64,000 bases of DNA from Vanilla planifolia (GCA_023846275.1 CM043878.1:12820772-12884771), one strand, 5' to 3'. Counted from the first letter of the stretch, positions 30,164 through 42,169 are shown. A program made the numbers and translations. The notes: generated by a model from the sequence alone, not told the origin.

Positions 30164-32752
30164 TATTTAGAAGAGAAAAATAAAAATTTGAAAATATGGG
30201 AGATTCATGACGAAAACTAAATACAATTGTTAGAATTAGAGACTAACATGATGTCATAATATAAAAAAAATAATTTAATAACACGCTAAAAGAAGCCCAA
30301 AAAATCGTGCGGAAATGTTTTTTTTGATAATTCAATTATACAAACTAAATCATTAGACAATCGACAAGGGTACTTTTACTTAAGAAATTTTTAAATTGGA
30401 TCACGATAAAAATATAAAAAATGCGTCATAATATTTATGGTTTTCTTTAAATTTTAATCGATTATTTAGTTAAATTGAAAAAAAAAAACGATAAAATGTA
30501 CATGCAGTTGTCTTTATTAATACCATTTGATAATGACTTTTTAAATATATTAAGTACAACTGAATCTTAAATTCATAAATATATCTGATAATTTTCATAA
30601 CTTTTTTGAACCTTCAAACGTAATATATTTTCTAAAACTTTACGAATAATTCACATGGAGAAAAAGAGATTTTTATTATAAAAAAATTCCTAAAACTAAT
30701 TATATATATGTGTGTTGATAGTTAATCACAAATATTTTTGTCATTACATTTGTTGAGAAAGGTAGTAAAATAATATTTATTTTTCAAAATCTTTTTTGTT
30801 AATTAATTCATTTATGTTTAAAAGTTTTTTAATTTTTTTATATTATATTTTTTGTTGTTCTTTTGAATCACTATTATTCTTAATAGTATAAAGAAGACAT
30901 AAAATATATGCAATGAAAATAATTTTAATGATTAAATTTATTTATAAAAAATATAGTATGCATTAACTCTTATATATTATAATTTATGTTTAATACGTAG
31001 AAACCAAATATAATATATATAATATGTTAAGTTAAAAATTACAGTTTTATAATAATATAATCTTGAAAATTATGTAATATAATCATATTATTTATATTTG
31101 ACAAAATAAATTCACTCTACTAACTTAATTTCATATTATAAAACATTTTTTCACTAATAAATTCATTTAAGTTAGAATTTTTTTAATTTTTTTAATTTTT
31201 TTAAATTTTTTAAATATATATTTTATATCACAATTATTCTCAACAATAATAGCTAATATGATGTGTATCAAGAAGGAAACAATTTTTACAATTAAATTTA
31301 TTTATCTAAATTTTATTATTTATCATGAATTAGTGAAATGTATAAATATTAATGTTATTTATTTTATATTTTTTTAAATAAAAATTGATTATACACATAA
31401 AATCAAAAGTAATGTAAAACATATAACATTTTTATTTATTGGTTTCCTAATTAAAAAAAAGAAAAAAAAATCAAACTCACAATGCACGTATTTTTTTAGT
31501 AGTCATCAATAATGACAATACTTTTATTTTAGTCACACATTATTAAATTATACAATTGTCAAATATCAAGACAAATGGTGAGTCAATTAAAACAAAATTT
31601 CTCCTAAAATATCACAATTTTGTGGGGTTATCATTTGCATAAGTCACATATTATATTATATATAAAAAATATAAAATGATAAACAATTCTAGAATATGTG
31701 AATATTACAATAATTATGAACGTAGAATATTCAAAATAATTGTTCGTTTTATATATTTTTAGTATTTCGATTTTTCAGTATGATTTATTTTTTATTTTTT
31801 ATTATTCTTCTATTTTTTTTTGTTTTTTAATAATTTAAAATCTTAATTTTTATTTAGAAATAATAAAATTTTTTAAATTTATATCATTATTTTTTATTAA
31901 CAATTGATTTAATAATTTTAATGAAGAGGTTCATGTTTTGATATAGATATCTACATAAAATCCAAAACTTTAATTTATTCCTAATAAATAATAGTTTAAT
32001 ATTTATTTTGAAATGCTTTTGAAAACAGGCAGCGTAATTTATATTTTTCCGAACTTCGAAAAAAGAAAAAAAAAAAAAAAAGAATACGTTTAAGCAATGC
32101 ACTTTTTTTTTTTTGGTGTGTCCCGCACAATAACAACTCGTACAATTATAGGACCGTCCGCATAAACGTCGTGATGCGGACGCCGAAAATGGCCAAAATC
32201 CGTGAGCTAACACTCACGGTTTTTCTGCGAAATCGCCGAATCCGAAGGGTTATTCAGTTTTGCAATGTCGCACAGAACTTTGATGCGGACACCCGCAAAA
32301 CTACGAAGGCGACAAACATGCGACGTTTGTTTATTGGGTAATATCTCCACGTTTTTATTTTTAAATGTTTAGGGTACTAGGTTATTCGTAAAATGTTTTC
32401 TAAATTTTTCTATTGGTGAAATATCAAAACAATTTTCATAATTTTTTTAATAATTAATATTAATATTTTCTAAAAAAATATATTTTAAATAAATATTATT
32501 TTTTCTCTCTATCTTTCTATTTCTTCATTTTTTGTCTTTTATTTTATTAATAAATAGATTTTTATATTTACCTTGCAAATTTCTCTCTAAAATTAATATG
32601 ATATGCATAATAATTGTTATTAAAATATATATTTATTTATAGCCATTCATTCTTTTGCAAAAATACTTCCGTTTATTTATTATATGTCCCGCACCGTACA
32701 AAATATAAATTGTATGCATATGGCCGCATATTTGATGTATGCGGACGCAAAA
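29129..32752. repeat. Satellite unit 9
   Basis: (AT)n tract at 30138-30163 (26 bp). It shares ctcgacgtt (near 29280) with unit 8 on its left. It shares agaaggaaac (near 31271), a private change in gatatctacat (near 31945) and loop allele gtcgtgatg (near 32168) with unit 10 on its right. Confidence 0.95.
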
Positions 32753-33756
32753 AAACCGTAAAACCCGTGAGCGAACCATCACGGATTTCTGCATAAATTT
32801 GCCATGCAGCGGGTGCCAAATTTTGTGACGGTCGCATAGAACGTTCTGTGCGGAACGGCTTAATATAAAAACATCTATTCTTATGCGGCTTAATTGTAGG
32901 ATTCTCGGCGTTTTCCTTTTTTCCAATTTGAATATTTATGATTAGAGTTTATAAAATATTAATTTATTTTTTATAACATGGAGAATGAAGAAAATTTCTT
33001 TTGAATATTTTAATTTAGCAGAAATGTAGTCTAATTATTTTTAAAATTTTTTTATTTAAAAATATAAATAAAAAAATAATCTCAAAAGAAATATTATCGT
33101 TATATATTATTTTTTTTATTTTTAAAATGAAATCCTAAAATATTAATTGAAAAATTAAAATATAAAATTATTTTTTCCTTTTATCAATAATATAATTTAC
33201 TTGTTTATCATTCATGTTACAAAGAAAATTAACAAGGGATCGTTCTCGTGATCTACGATTCATATAAATATATTTATAATGAGTAGAGAAAATAAATATA
33301 AAATTCAAAACCTAAATAATATTCGCAACTTGATAAAATGGCTCAACGAATTAAATAGAATTATATGCGAACAGAATCCCAAAATTTAAGTATAGTATAC
33401 TACAAAAATGTAATAAAGGCTTCTTCGTAATTCACTTACGGCTATCAAATTATAAAAAAAATTAACAAATAAATTTTTACGGAAGCATTCGATAATATGA
33501 GCAGCCAAACGAAACTGCAAAAATTACTCGATAAATAAACGAATAAACATATTTATTAATACACATATTTATTTATTTTTCTTCTCTCAATATTAAATCA
33601 GAGTATTATGATAAATAACTATTTTAATTATTTATTAGTTCAATGTTTTATTCTAAAAACAAAAACTCTAAAATTTCTTTCATATATTAAAAGTAAAGAG
33701 TGGATATTAGTTTTCATATCGATTATATAATATAGTTGTCATTTATATTTTAAATT

Positions 33757-33788
<32 letters not shown>

Positions 33789-36379
33789 TATTTAGAAGAG
33801 AAAAATAAAAATTTGAAAATATGGGAGATTCATGACGAAAACTAAATACAATTGTTAGAATTAGAGACTAACATGATGTCATAATATAAAAAAAATAATT
33901 TAATAACACGCTAAAAGAAGCCCAAAAAATCGTGCGGAAATGTTTTTTTTGATAATTCAATTATACAAACTAAATCATTAGACAATCGACAAGGGTACTT
34001 TTACTTAAGAAATTTTTAAATTGGATCACGATAAAAATATAAAAAATGCGTCATAATATTTATGGTTTTCTTTAAATTTTAATCGATTATTTAGTTAAAT
34101 TGAAAAAAAAAAAACGATAAAATGTACATGCAGTTGTCTTTATTAATACCATTTGATAATGACTTTTTAAATATATTAAGTACAACTGAATCTTAAATTC
34201 ATAAATATATCTGATAATTTTCATAACTTTTTTGAACCTTCAAACGTAATATATTTTCTAAAACTTTACGAATAATTCACATGGAGAAAAAGAGATTTTT
34301 ATTATAAAAAAATTCCTAAAACTAATTATATATATGTGTGTTGATAGTTAATCACAAATATTTTTGTCATTACATTTGTTGAGAAAGGTAGTAAAATAAT
34401 ATTTATTTTTCAAAATCTTTTTTGTTAATTAATTCATTTATGTTTAAAAGTTTTTTAATTTTTTTATATTATATTTTTTGTTGTTCTTTTGAATCACTAT
34501 TATTCTTAATAGTATAAAGAAGACATAAAATATATGCAATGAAAATAATTTTAATGATTAAATTTATTTATAAAAAATATAGTATGCATTAACTCTTATA
34601 TATTATAATTTATGTTTAATACGTAGAAACCAAATATAATATATATAATATGTTAAGTTAAAAATTACAGTTTTATAATAATATAATCTTGAAAATTATG
34701 TAATATAATCATATTATTTATATTTGACAAAATAAATTCACTCTACTAACTTAATTTCATATTATAAAACATTTTTTCACTAATAAATTCATTTAAGTTA
34801 GAATTTTTTTAATTTTTTTAATTTTTTTAAATTTTTTAAATATATATTTTATATCACAATTATTCTCAACAATAATAGCTAATATGATGTGTATCAAGAA
34901 GGAAACAATTTTTACAATTAAATTTATTTATCTAAATTTTATTATTTATCATGAATTAGTGAAATGTATAAATATTAATGTTATTTATTTTATATTTTTT
35001 TAAATAAAAATTGATTATACACATAAAATCAAAAGTAATGTAAAACATATAACATTTTTATTTATTGGTTTCCTAATTAAAAAAAAAGAAAAAAAAATCA
35101 AACTCACAATGCACGTATTTTTTTAGTAGTCATCAATAATGACAATACTTTTATTTTAGTCACACATTATTAAATTATACAATTGTCAAATATCAAGACA
35201 AATGGTGAGTCAATTAAAACAAAATTTCTCCTAAAATATCACAATTTTGTGGGGTTATCATTTGCATAAGTCACATATTATATTATATATAAAAAATATA
35301 AAATGATAAACAATTCTAGAATATGTGAATATTACAATAATTATGAACGTAGAATATTCAAAATAATTGTTCGTTTTATATATTTTTAGTATTTCGATTT
35401 TTCAGTATGATTTATTTTTTATTTTTTATTATTCTTCTATTTTTTTTTGTTTTTTAATAATTTAAAATCTTAATTTTTATTTAGAAATAATAAAATTTTT
35501 TAAATTTATATCATTATTTTTTATTAACAATTGATTTAATAATTTTAATGAAGAGGTTCATGTTTTGATATAGATATCTACATAAAATCCAAAACTTTAA
35601 TTTATTCCTAATAAATAATAGTTTAATATTTATTTTGAAATGCTTTTGAAAACAGGCAGCGTAATTTATATTTTTCCGAACTTCGAAAAAAGAAAAAAAA
35701 AAAAAAAAGAATACGTTTAAGCAATGCACTTTTTTTTTTTTGGTGTGTCCCGCACAATAACAACTCGTACAATTATAGGACCGTCCGCATAAACGTCGTG
35801 ATGCGGACGCCGAAAATGGCCAAAATCCGTGAGCTAACACTCACGGTTTTTCTGCGAAATCGCCGAATCCGAAGGGTTATTCAGTTTTGCAATGTCGCAC
35901 AGAACTTTGATGCGGACACCCGCAAAACTACGAAGGCGACAAACATGCGACGTTTGTTTATTGGGTAATATCTCCACGTTTTTATTTTTAAATGTTTAGG
36001 GTACTAGGTTATTCGTAAAATGTTTTCTAAATTTTTCTATTGGTGAAATATCAAAACAATTTTCATAATTTTTTTAATAATTAATATTAATATTTTCTAA
36101 AAAAATATATTTTAAATAAATATTATTTTTTCTCTCTATCTTTCTATTTCTTCATTTTTTGTCTTTTATTTTATTAATAAATAGATTTTTATATTTACCT
36201 TGCAAATTTCTCTCTAAAATTAATATGATATGCATAATAATTGTTATTAAAATATATATTTATTTATAGCCATTCATTCTTTTGCAAAAATACTTCCGTT
36301 TATTTATTATATGTCCCGCACCGTACAAAATATAAATTGTATGCATATGGCCGCATATTTGATGTATGCGGACGCAAAA
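32753..36379. repeat. Satellite unit 10
   Basis: (AT)n tract at 33763-33788 (26 bp). It shares agaaggaaac, gatatctacat and loop allele gtcgtgatg with unit 9, and an 8-T run near 33110 with unit 1. Confidence 0.95.
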
Positions 36380-37120
36380 AAACCGTAAAACCCGTGAGCG
36401 AACCATCACGGATTTCTGCATAAATTTGCCATGCAGCGGGTGCCAAATTTTGTGACGGTCGCATAGAACGTTCTGTGCGGAACGGCTTAATATAAAAACA
36501 TCTATTCTTATGCGGCTTAATTGTAGGATTCTCGGCGTTTTCCTTTTTTCCAATTTGAATATTTATGATTAGAGTTTATAAAATATTAATTTATTTTTTA
36601 TAACATGGAGAATGAAGAAAATTTCTTTTGAATATTTTAATTTAGCAGAAATGTAGTCTAATTATTTTTAAAATTTTTTTATTTAAAAATATAAATAAAA
36701 AAATAATCTCAAAAGAAATATTATCGTTATATATTATTTTTTTATTTTTAAAATGAAATCCTAAAATATTAATTGAAAAATTAAAATATAAAATTATTTT
36801 TTTCCTTTTATCAATAATATAATTTACTTGTTTATCATTCATGTTACAAAGAAAATTAACAAGGGATCGTTCTCGTGATCTACGATTCATATAAATATAT
36901 TTATAATGAGTAGAGAAAATAAATATAAAATTCAAAACCTAAATAATATTCGCAACTTGATAAAATGGCTCAACGAATTAAATAGAATTATATGCGAACA
37001 GAATCCCAAAATTTAAGTATAGTATACTACAAAAATGTAATAAAGCTTCTTCGTAATTCACTTACGGCTATCAAATTATAAAAAAAATTAACAAATAAAT
37101 TTTTACGGAAGCATTCGATA
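36380..37120. repeat. Satellite unit 11, truncated by the assembly gap
   Basis: The unit stops after 741 bp at gcattcgata, inside a segment that is intact in every other unit. It has two changes near its end: seven Ts before ccttttatc near 36798, and aataaagcttcttcg near 37040 where the other units read aataaaggcttcttcg. The loss coincides with the N run, so it cannot be told whether the array really ends here. Confidence 0.9.
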
Positions 37121-37143
37121 NNNNNNNNNNNNNNNNNNNNNNN
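37121..37143. other. Assembly gap, 23 N
   Basis: Twenty-three undetermined bases separate the satellite array from unrelated lower-copy sequence. The left flank stops mid-unit, and the right flank is inside a candidate intron of a minus-strand gene. True gap size is unknown. Confidence 0.99.
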
Positions 37144-37376
37144 TCCCAGCACAAACAGGCCAAATGTAGCCGGTAATCGAGATTCAACTTAAAGAAGAAA
37201 CTCAAAGCAAGCATCGAGGACATAGCTCAAGAATACGAAGCAAAGAGAAAAACATACCAAGCCAAAACCCTAGATCACATAAGCAGACTAACAGCAACGA
37301 TGCAGATCTACCAAAATCATAAATACGCTACAATGCGGATTAAACAAAATTGACGAAACAATAATTGAGAGCTTAC
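37144..37376 (-). other. Candidate first intron (5' part) of the minus-strand gene
   Basis: Read on the minus strand this starts GTAAGC, a good plant 5' splice site. It runs at least 233 bp to the gap without a following exon that I can identify. It includes an AAACCCTA telo-box on the plus strand (37265-37272), a motif common in promoters and first introns of plant housekeeping genes. Confidence 0.4.
37265..37272 (+). promoter_or_regulatory. Telo-box AAACCCTA
   Basis: The exact 8-base telo-box lies 105 bp inside the candidate first intron of the minus-strand gene. In plants this motif is enriched near transcription starts of translation and cell-cycle genes. A single copy may be fortuitous. 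Confidence 0.35.
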
Positions 37377-37441
37377 TGGTAAACGGAGAGCAGGAATACG
37401 GAGGCGAAGAGCACCCTCAACGGAAACGAAACACATTCCAT
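37377..37441 (-). CDS. Candidate exon 1 with signal peptide, gene unidentified, truncated at the gap
   Basis: On the minus strand an ATG at 37441 opens 21 codons plus two bases, reading MECVSFPLRVLFASVFLLSV then Y. A hydrophobic run (about residues 8-20) follows one Arg, as in a secretory signal peptide. Without splicing the frame meets TAA at once, so the model depends on the GTAAGC donor at 37376. An in-frame TGA lies 13 codons upstream (about 37482), which supports this ATG. The leader is CT-rich, as in many plant 5' UTRs, and a TATA-like tatattaat (minus) lies near 37600-37609. Seen: start, hydrophobic stretch, donor, upstream stop. Inferred: an expressed gene. The later exons should lie to the left, but the assembly has only the N gap and satellite there. 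The family cannot be named from this exon. Confidence 0.45.
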
Positions 37442-37640
37442 CTTCCAAATATCTGAAGGCTCTCTGCAGGAGTTGAGCAATCACTCCCGCGAGATCGATC
37501 CGAACCTCTCCAAAGCCCCTTAATGGAGAGGGTTAATGATGGAGAGAGAGGCAGGAGTAGATCTAGTAAGGAGAATTTGGATACTATCCTGATACCAAAA
37601 TTAATATAGGAAGGGACGATACTTGGTATCACAGTACTGG
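37442..37640 (-). promoter_or_regulatory. Leader and putative core promoter of the minus-strand gene
   Basis: On the minus strand this has a pyrimidine-rich stretch (37500-37560), preceded by a TATA-like element in the loop of a 9-bp inverted repeat. The distance from TATA-like element to ATG (about 160 bp) leaves room for a leader of roughly 130 nt. No transcript evidence is available. Confidence 0.35.
37590..37631. repeat. Inverted repeat TGATACCAA / TTGGTATCA with 24-base loop
   Basis: The arms 37590-37598 and 37623-37631 are perfect 9-bp reverse complements. Each arm read outward gives TTGGTATCA, similar to the initiator-Met tRNA primer-binding site of plant LTR elements. I see no LTR ending next to either arm. 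Confidence 0.5.
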
Positions 37641-38245
37641 TTGGCGCAAAATCAATTTGAAATGTTGGCTCAATATCGTTTGTTTGTAAAGCTATACCCG
37701 AACGGTTCAGAAACAAGACGAATTCGGAACAGACAGTTCAGCGCTAGGATTAAGGTTTTTCTTTTCTTCGTCTGGGTCAGCGCTACGGAAGTGATGGCGG
37801 CGGGCTGCTCGCGCGCTACCGGTTACGCGTGCGGGCGGCTACGTGATCAACGGCGAGGAGTTGCGGACGAGTCAACCGAGCAGGAAGTACCGCAAGAGGC
37901 TGGGCTCTGTCGCTACCGGTTCCGGAAACCAGTGGCGGGTGGCTGGCTAAAATCGAGGAAGAGATTGGGAAGGTGCCGATCGGTGCTGCACTGCTTGAGC
38001 CCGGGCGGAGTCAAGGAAGAGGATCTCGCTATGAGGCTGGGTCGGACCGCAATGTATAATCGACGACGACTTCGCAAGCAGTGAGGAGTAGGTAATTGGC
38101 GGAGGGATTCCGAGGGCAAATGGCCAAAGATGACGAGGGCTCTGGGTGGCCGTCATTAATCAAGGACATGCAGACGGCGATGAAACGGCAGCATAAACAC
38201 GAATCTCGAATCCGTAGGTCACATTATGAAATAAATAATTAGGAG
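37640..38245. other. GC-rich island of unresolved coding status
   Basis: Base composition switches from AT-rich to strongly GC- and CpG-rich, then back near 38230. A plus-strand frame is open from about 37662 (ATG) to a TGA at 38082-38084, with no family I recognise. Its Arg, Cys and Gly content looks like translated GC-rich DNA. The two other plus frames have protein-like stretches that stop quickly, for example IEEEIGKVPIGAALLEPG near 37953-38006, and the minus strand is also open for 68-69 codons. This pattern fits a gene 5' end or CpG island shared by divergent promoters, or a frameshifted pseudogene. I cannot choose between them. Confidence 0.4.
38120..38242 (+). CDS. Short ORF at the island edge, hypothetical (40 codons)
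   Basis: ATG at 38120 opens 40 codons to TAG at 38240-38242. The N-terminal part starts MAKDDEGSGWPSLIK and is hydrophilic, with a basic MKRQHKHESRIRRS segment. The last codons fall in AT-rich DNA, so this could be a first exon whose splice site was missed, or a chance frame. No homologue is recognised. It is the best ATG-started frame on the right side of the island and would be divergent to the 37441 gene. Confidence 0.18.
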   Translation: MAKDDEGSGWPSLIKDMQTAMKRQHKHESRIRRSHYEINN

Positions 38246-39118
38246 AAATAAAAAATATTTTTAAAAAAAAGTACTATTAAAAATATTTTAAAATATATTT
38301 AATAAATATATAACTTTTCAATAATATTTATTAATAATATATTTATTTTTTAAATGATTTTAAATACAACTTAAAATTTTGGTTTACCCTTCAATGAATA
38401 ACAGTGCTTTGAATGGATTGTTTCTAAACATTGGAAACCTTCTCCTTGCCCAGAGTATGAAACACAATCAATAACTTCCACTCACTCTTTGAGTTGAGAT
38501 TGACCTCTCAGAGTGGAGGTCAACCTTTGCCTCCCTAGCAACAATTGCTAATAACGTAGTTAGAAGGTCATTGTACTCTTCTTGATTACAAACCCACTCA
38601 ACATCTCTTGAAGAAAAGAAAATATGTTATATTAAAAAAATTGAGATCAAATAACTATTATGAAAGTCATCAAGTTTCCTCTGTCATGTTAGTGGAAGCC
38701 AAAGAGATCAAATTAAGGTTTTGTGGTTAGAATAGTTGTGTTCTGTTTGTGTTATATTATGAATGATATAACTGCTTGTTTTGTTCATTTTGTAAAATTA
38801 CCAATTTATAAAAGATTAAGTAAAGCATAAAAAATTATCTGATCTTTATCTTTCGTTTATAAATTTGTAAGAATGTATAAACCTTCGTTAAAATATTTTA
38901 TGTAATAATTGCTAATTCAAATGCTAGTACATCTTGATTTGTAATAATGTGAAATTTTAAAGAGTTGTAGAAAAATACTATATGCATACAAAAGAAGAAG
39001 AAGAAGACAAGAAAAAGAAATCAAAATATATATCTTGGTGAAATCTAATAAAGAGGATGATTAATTTATATATTTTCATAAGAAGAGTTATTTAGACTTG
39101 TATAACAAAGAAATAAGA

Positions 39119-39152
<34 letters not shown>

Positions 39153-39544
39153 TTATATGTATATATATGTTTGTATATAGAAAAGAAAAGAGAAAAAATA
39201 AATAATTTATATCTAAAAAGATGATGATAATGAGTTCTAATAAATATTTATGTATAAAAGAAGGAAGAATAAGGCATATGAAACTACAAATATAAAATAA
39301 AAAAAGTCAAGAAGCTACTAAAAAGATTAATCTATATAAAAAGAAGGGAGTCAAATAAATTTTTACAAGAAAAGAATAAATAGATAGTAATGATAAGAAA
39401 AAGAAAATGAATATATACAAATACGTGCATTTGTGCACAAAAAAATGCATTTGTACTTATAAAGGTAAATGTTGTTAATCAAGTTTCATAGGTTACTTGG
39501 ATGATTCAATCAAAGAAGCATTGTTTGAAGCAAATAGATCATAC
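38246..39544. other. AT-rich intergenic stretch without recognisable genes
   Basis: Both strands are stop-rich. Apart from the GT microsatellite and purine-rich AAG/GAA stretches around 38990-39410, I see no coding, RNA or transposon signature. Confidence 0.6.
39122..39151. repeat. (TG)n microsatellite
   Basis: About 15 uninterrupted TG dinucleotides, followed by a short TA-rich run. Confidence 0.95.
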
Positions 39545-40445
39545 TTGAAAAAACATAACAAAAACCTAATTCTATTTATAACAATAATACTAATTAAACC
39601 TTATATCTAATTCTTATCTTAAATTTATCATTGTCTAGTTATAAACAAAAAATAATCAACTTAATTTTAACTTAAACTTTGATGTTAAATAAATCCCAAA
39701 GCTAAGCTAGTTTGATCCAACTTTGTCATAGAATTAATCTTACACAATTTAAAACATAAACTTAATCTTAACCAAATAAAACTAATCTAATCTTAAACTT
39801 GATGTTTATCTTATCCTAAGTGAATTATAAACTTAACCTAAAAATAACATAATACTAATATTATTCTTGACACTAAGCCTTATACCTAACCCTCATCCTA
39901 ACCTTATCTTATTGCCATTTTATTCTTAACCTTGAAATTAGTCTACTCTAAAACCTATGCAAGTAGTCTTATCTACATTAATCCTAATGTTATCTTATCT
40001 TATTCATAAATCAATTCCTATTTTTGAGCTAAATAAACATAATCCTAAATCTTAACCTTAGCATTATTGATCATAAACATAACCACATTAAAACTATCAT
40101 GTTTCTAATCTTATTATATTTTGATCACAATCCTTAGTTGATCTAACATTATCTTATAATTAATCATAACCTTAACAAACATAAATTGCAAACCAAACCT
40201 TAATCTAATGTGCAACTCAAAACTAACATAGTCTTAAAAATAATCTTAATCTAAGCCCTATCAATAGTTAATCATAAACAAAATTGGGACCTTGACCTAA
40301 TTCTGATATTAACTATAAAATAAACCAAATTATAAACCCAAGCTAACCTAATCTTAACTTATTGCAGTCCTTATTATACCCTAATCATATTATAAATATT
40401 ATCTTAATATAAAGCTAAATGAACTTAATCTTAATCTTGATGAAT
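39545..40445. repeat. G-poor block rich in CTTAA / CCTAA words, copy 1
   Basis: The plus strand is built of degenerate words such as aatcttaacc, cctaacc, atcctaa and cttatctta and has very few G. No fixed period can be read by eye. It looks like a heavily decayed short-period repeat, perhaps telomere-like (CCCTAAA-related). This origin is a guess. Confidence 0.5.
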
Positions 40446-41700
40446 AAAGAATGACATAAAGAGCTAAAAAATATGAAGAGAAATGAGAAAATTAAAGCTC
40501 TCAATATTTAGTCTTAATTGGAAGAATTTGAAATTTTGAATAGTATTAAGCAGTATTTCCTGTCAAGTTGTGCCAGTAGAATATGATGTAGTCATTCTTT
40601 GAGATTTTAAAATTTTATTCACATTCATTAGTTATTTCATGAAAAAGAGTTAGGTTCATCAAGAAAAAGTTTGGTTATAATCATTATAAAGTCAAGTAAA
40701 AACTATTTCAAAAGCTATTGCCAAATTACTTAAAATAGCTTTTCAAATAGCTTAAAAATTATTGCAAACTAGTTACCTTCAATGGCACGTATAACTAGTT
40801 AATTAGCTATTATGCGAGATCTATTGGAGCCGTTGGATCAAATAGGAGAAATTCTAGACCATTAGATCAAAAAAGATAAAAACTGGTAAGTTATGGACGA
40901 TTGGATTAAGGAGGATTAGATCTGGGATATCCAATCAAAGCAGATGACTTTTGAATTCTTAATTGATTGATAATAAAAGTGGGAATGATCTGAGTCAGAA
41001 TTCAAAATGGATAATTTGGAGCTACATGATTCAAGGATAAGGAGAAAAAATTCTAGAAATCTCATAAATTTATATGAGACTGCACTCATCCATTCCAAGG
41101 CTCGAAACAAAGTTTATAGACAGGGGAAACCTTAGTCATCCAGTTGAGGATAGATTAAAAGACATAATCCATTAAGATCGTTTGATTGGGATCGTCAAAT
41201 AGATGATAAGATGAATCAAATTCACCTTTTAAAATGCAAATACGAGCTGCACCATTCGATTTGTGAAAATGTGTCATCGTACGGTGCTAAGTCACTTCAG
41301 ATATGGAAGCTTACTAGTACCAAAAATATAGCCCTACATGGTAAAATTACGAAAAGATTTGCTCTTTATAATAACATTTTGTGGTTTAAAATGCAAGCCA
41401 AAATAGGGTTGGCTCCCCCTTGTGCACTTGGGATTTCATCACCTAATTCACTCGTATGCTTACAAGATTACAGTTTATATGTTGGGTCTTAAGCTACCCA
41501 TCAAACGCTATGTACGAAACTCGATACAATATGTACTTTGCCTTACCACCAATGGGGGTGCACTTCGACCAAGATCTGGTATGACTCGGCTTTGTTCTAG
41601 GTTGCCTCCTAAATCGAGGCTTGCAAGTGCCCCTTTAAGCTTGCTCGACTCGAGAGCTTTGCACTTAGGCGCATGCTTCGAATATGGTTAAGGACATTGT
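40446..41700. other. Possible transposon-derived segment
   Basis: Between the two G-poor blocks the composition becomes balanced. Variants of a short word recur: cgttggatcaaat (about 40831), ccattagatcaaa (about 40859), cgattggatt (about 40899) and gtttgattgggatcgtcaaat (about 41180). The part at 41400-41690 is GC-richer, with two overlapping short open frames (41211-41492 and 41422-41691) that match no family I know. Words like these occur in some plant LTRs, but I find no paired LTR, primer-binding site or coding domain. Confidence 0.3.
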
Positions 41701-42169
41701 TTCTCTTTTTTTAATTATGAAAATGTTAAAATAATCATTTAAAAAATAGCTAAGGTTTAATAATTAACTTAACATAGAATTTGACAAAAATGTATAAATA
41801 ATATATTAATTAAGAAAAAGATTAAGAGATTAAAGAATAAATTCTTATGTCTCTTAAATCAAAGAGATTATTGAACAATTAGATGCTCAAGTAATATTTG
41901 AAATTGATACAAATTAAGAAATATGTCTTATAATTAATAATCAATAAGCTAATATTCTATTTTATAATAAAAATTATATTTTCAGATTTGATATGCATAT
42001 CTTCAACCTTAAAGTTTGTTAAGTACTTCAAAGTATTTTGAAGATCACTAATTTATTATTTTCAAAAGTATATGACTTATTTTTCATAACTAAACTTGTT
42101 TCATTCTAAATAAGTTTATTAGAATAAAATGTTAAACTTTTAAGACTTGATTTACTAATCATAATGGTG

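Larger units (their letters stand above)
1..37120. repeat. Tandem array of a ~3.6-kb satellite unit (10.2 copies)
   Basis: The same sequence recurs head to tail, with the anchor aaaccgtaaaacccgtgagc at 1, 3672, 7339, 10962, 14585, 18249, 21873, 25501, 29129, 32753 and 36380. Unit lengths are 3671, 3667, 3623, 3623, 3664, 3624, 3628, 3628, 3624 and 3627 bp. Without the (AT)n tract they are all about 3595-3601 bp. The array is cut by the left window edge and ends at an N gap. Only scattered substitutions and homopolymer indels separate the units, so homogenisation is recent or continuing. I recognise no transposase, reverse transcriptase, rRNA, tRNA or LTR structure in the unit. The origin of the unit is unknown. 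Confidence 0.97.

Noticed and set aside
1-37120. Ribosomal DNA or intergenic-spacer array
   Set aside because: The unit has no 5S, 18S, 5.8S or 25S-like sequence, and a 3.6-kb AT-rich unit without rRNA does not fit an rDNA repeat.
1-37120. CRISPR-like or bacterial repeat array
   Set aside because: Unit size, eukaryotic intron-containing neighbour gene and plant transposons exclude this.
1-37120. Tandem LTR retrotransposon (LTRs shared between head-to-tail copies)
   Set aside because: No primer-binding site, polypurine tract or gag/pol similarity was found in the unit. Modules A and B are direct repeats but have no LTR ends.
37623-38084. A confident protein call for the 153-codon GC-rich frame
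   Set aside because: The first codon is TTG, the translation has no recognisable domain, and other frames and the opposite strand are equally open. It is reported only as a GC-rich island.
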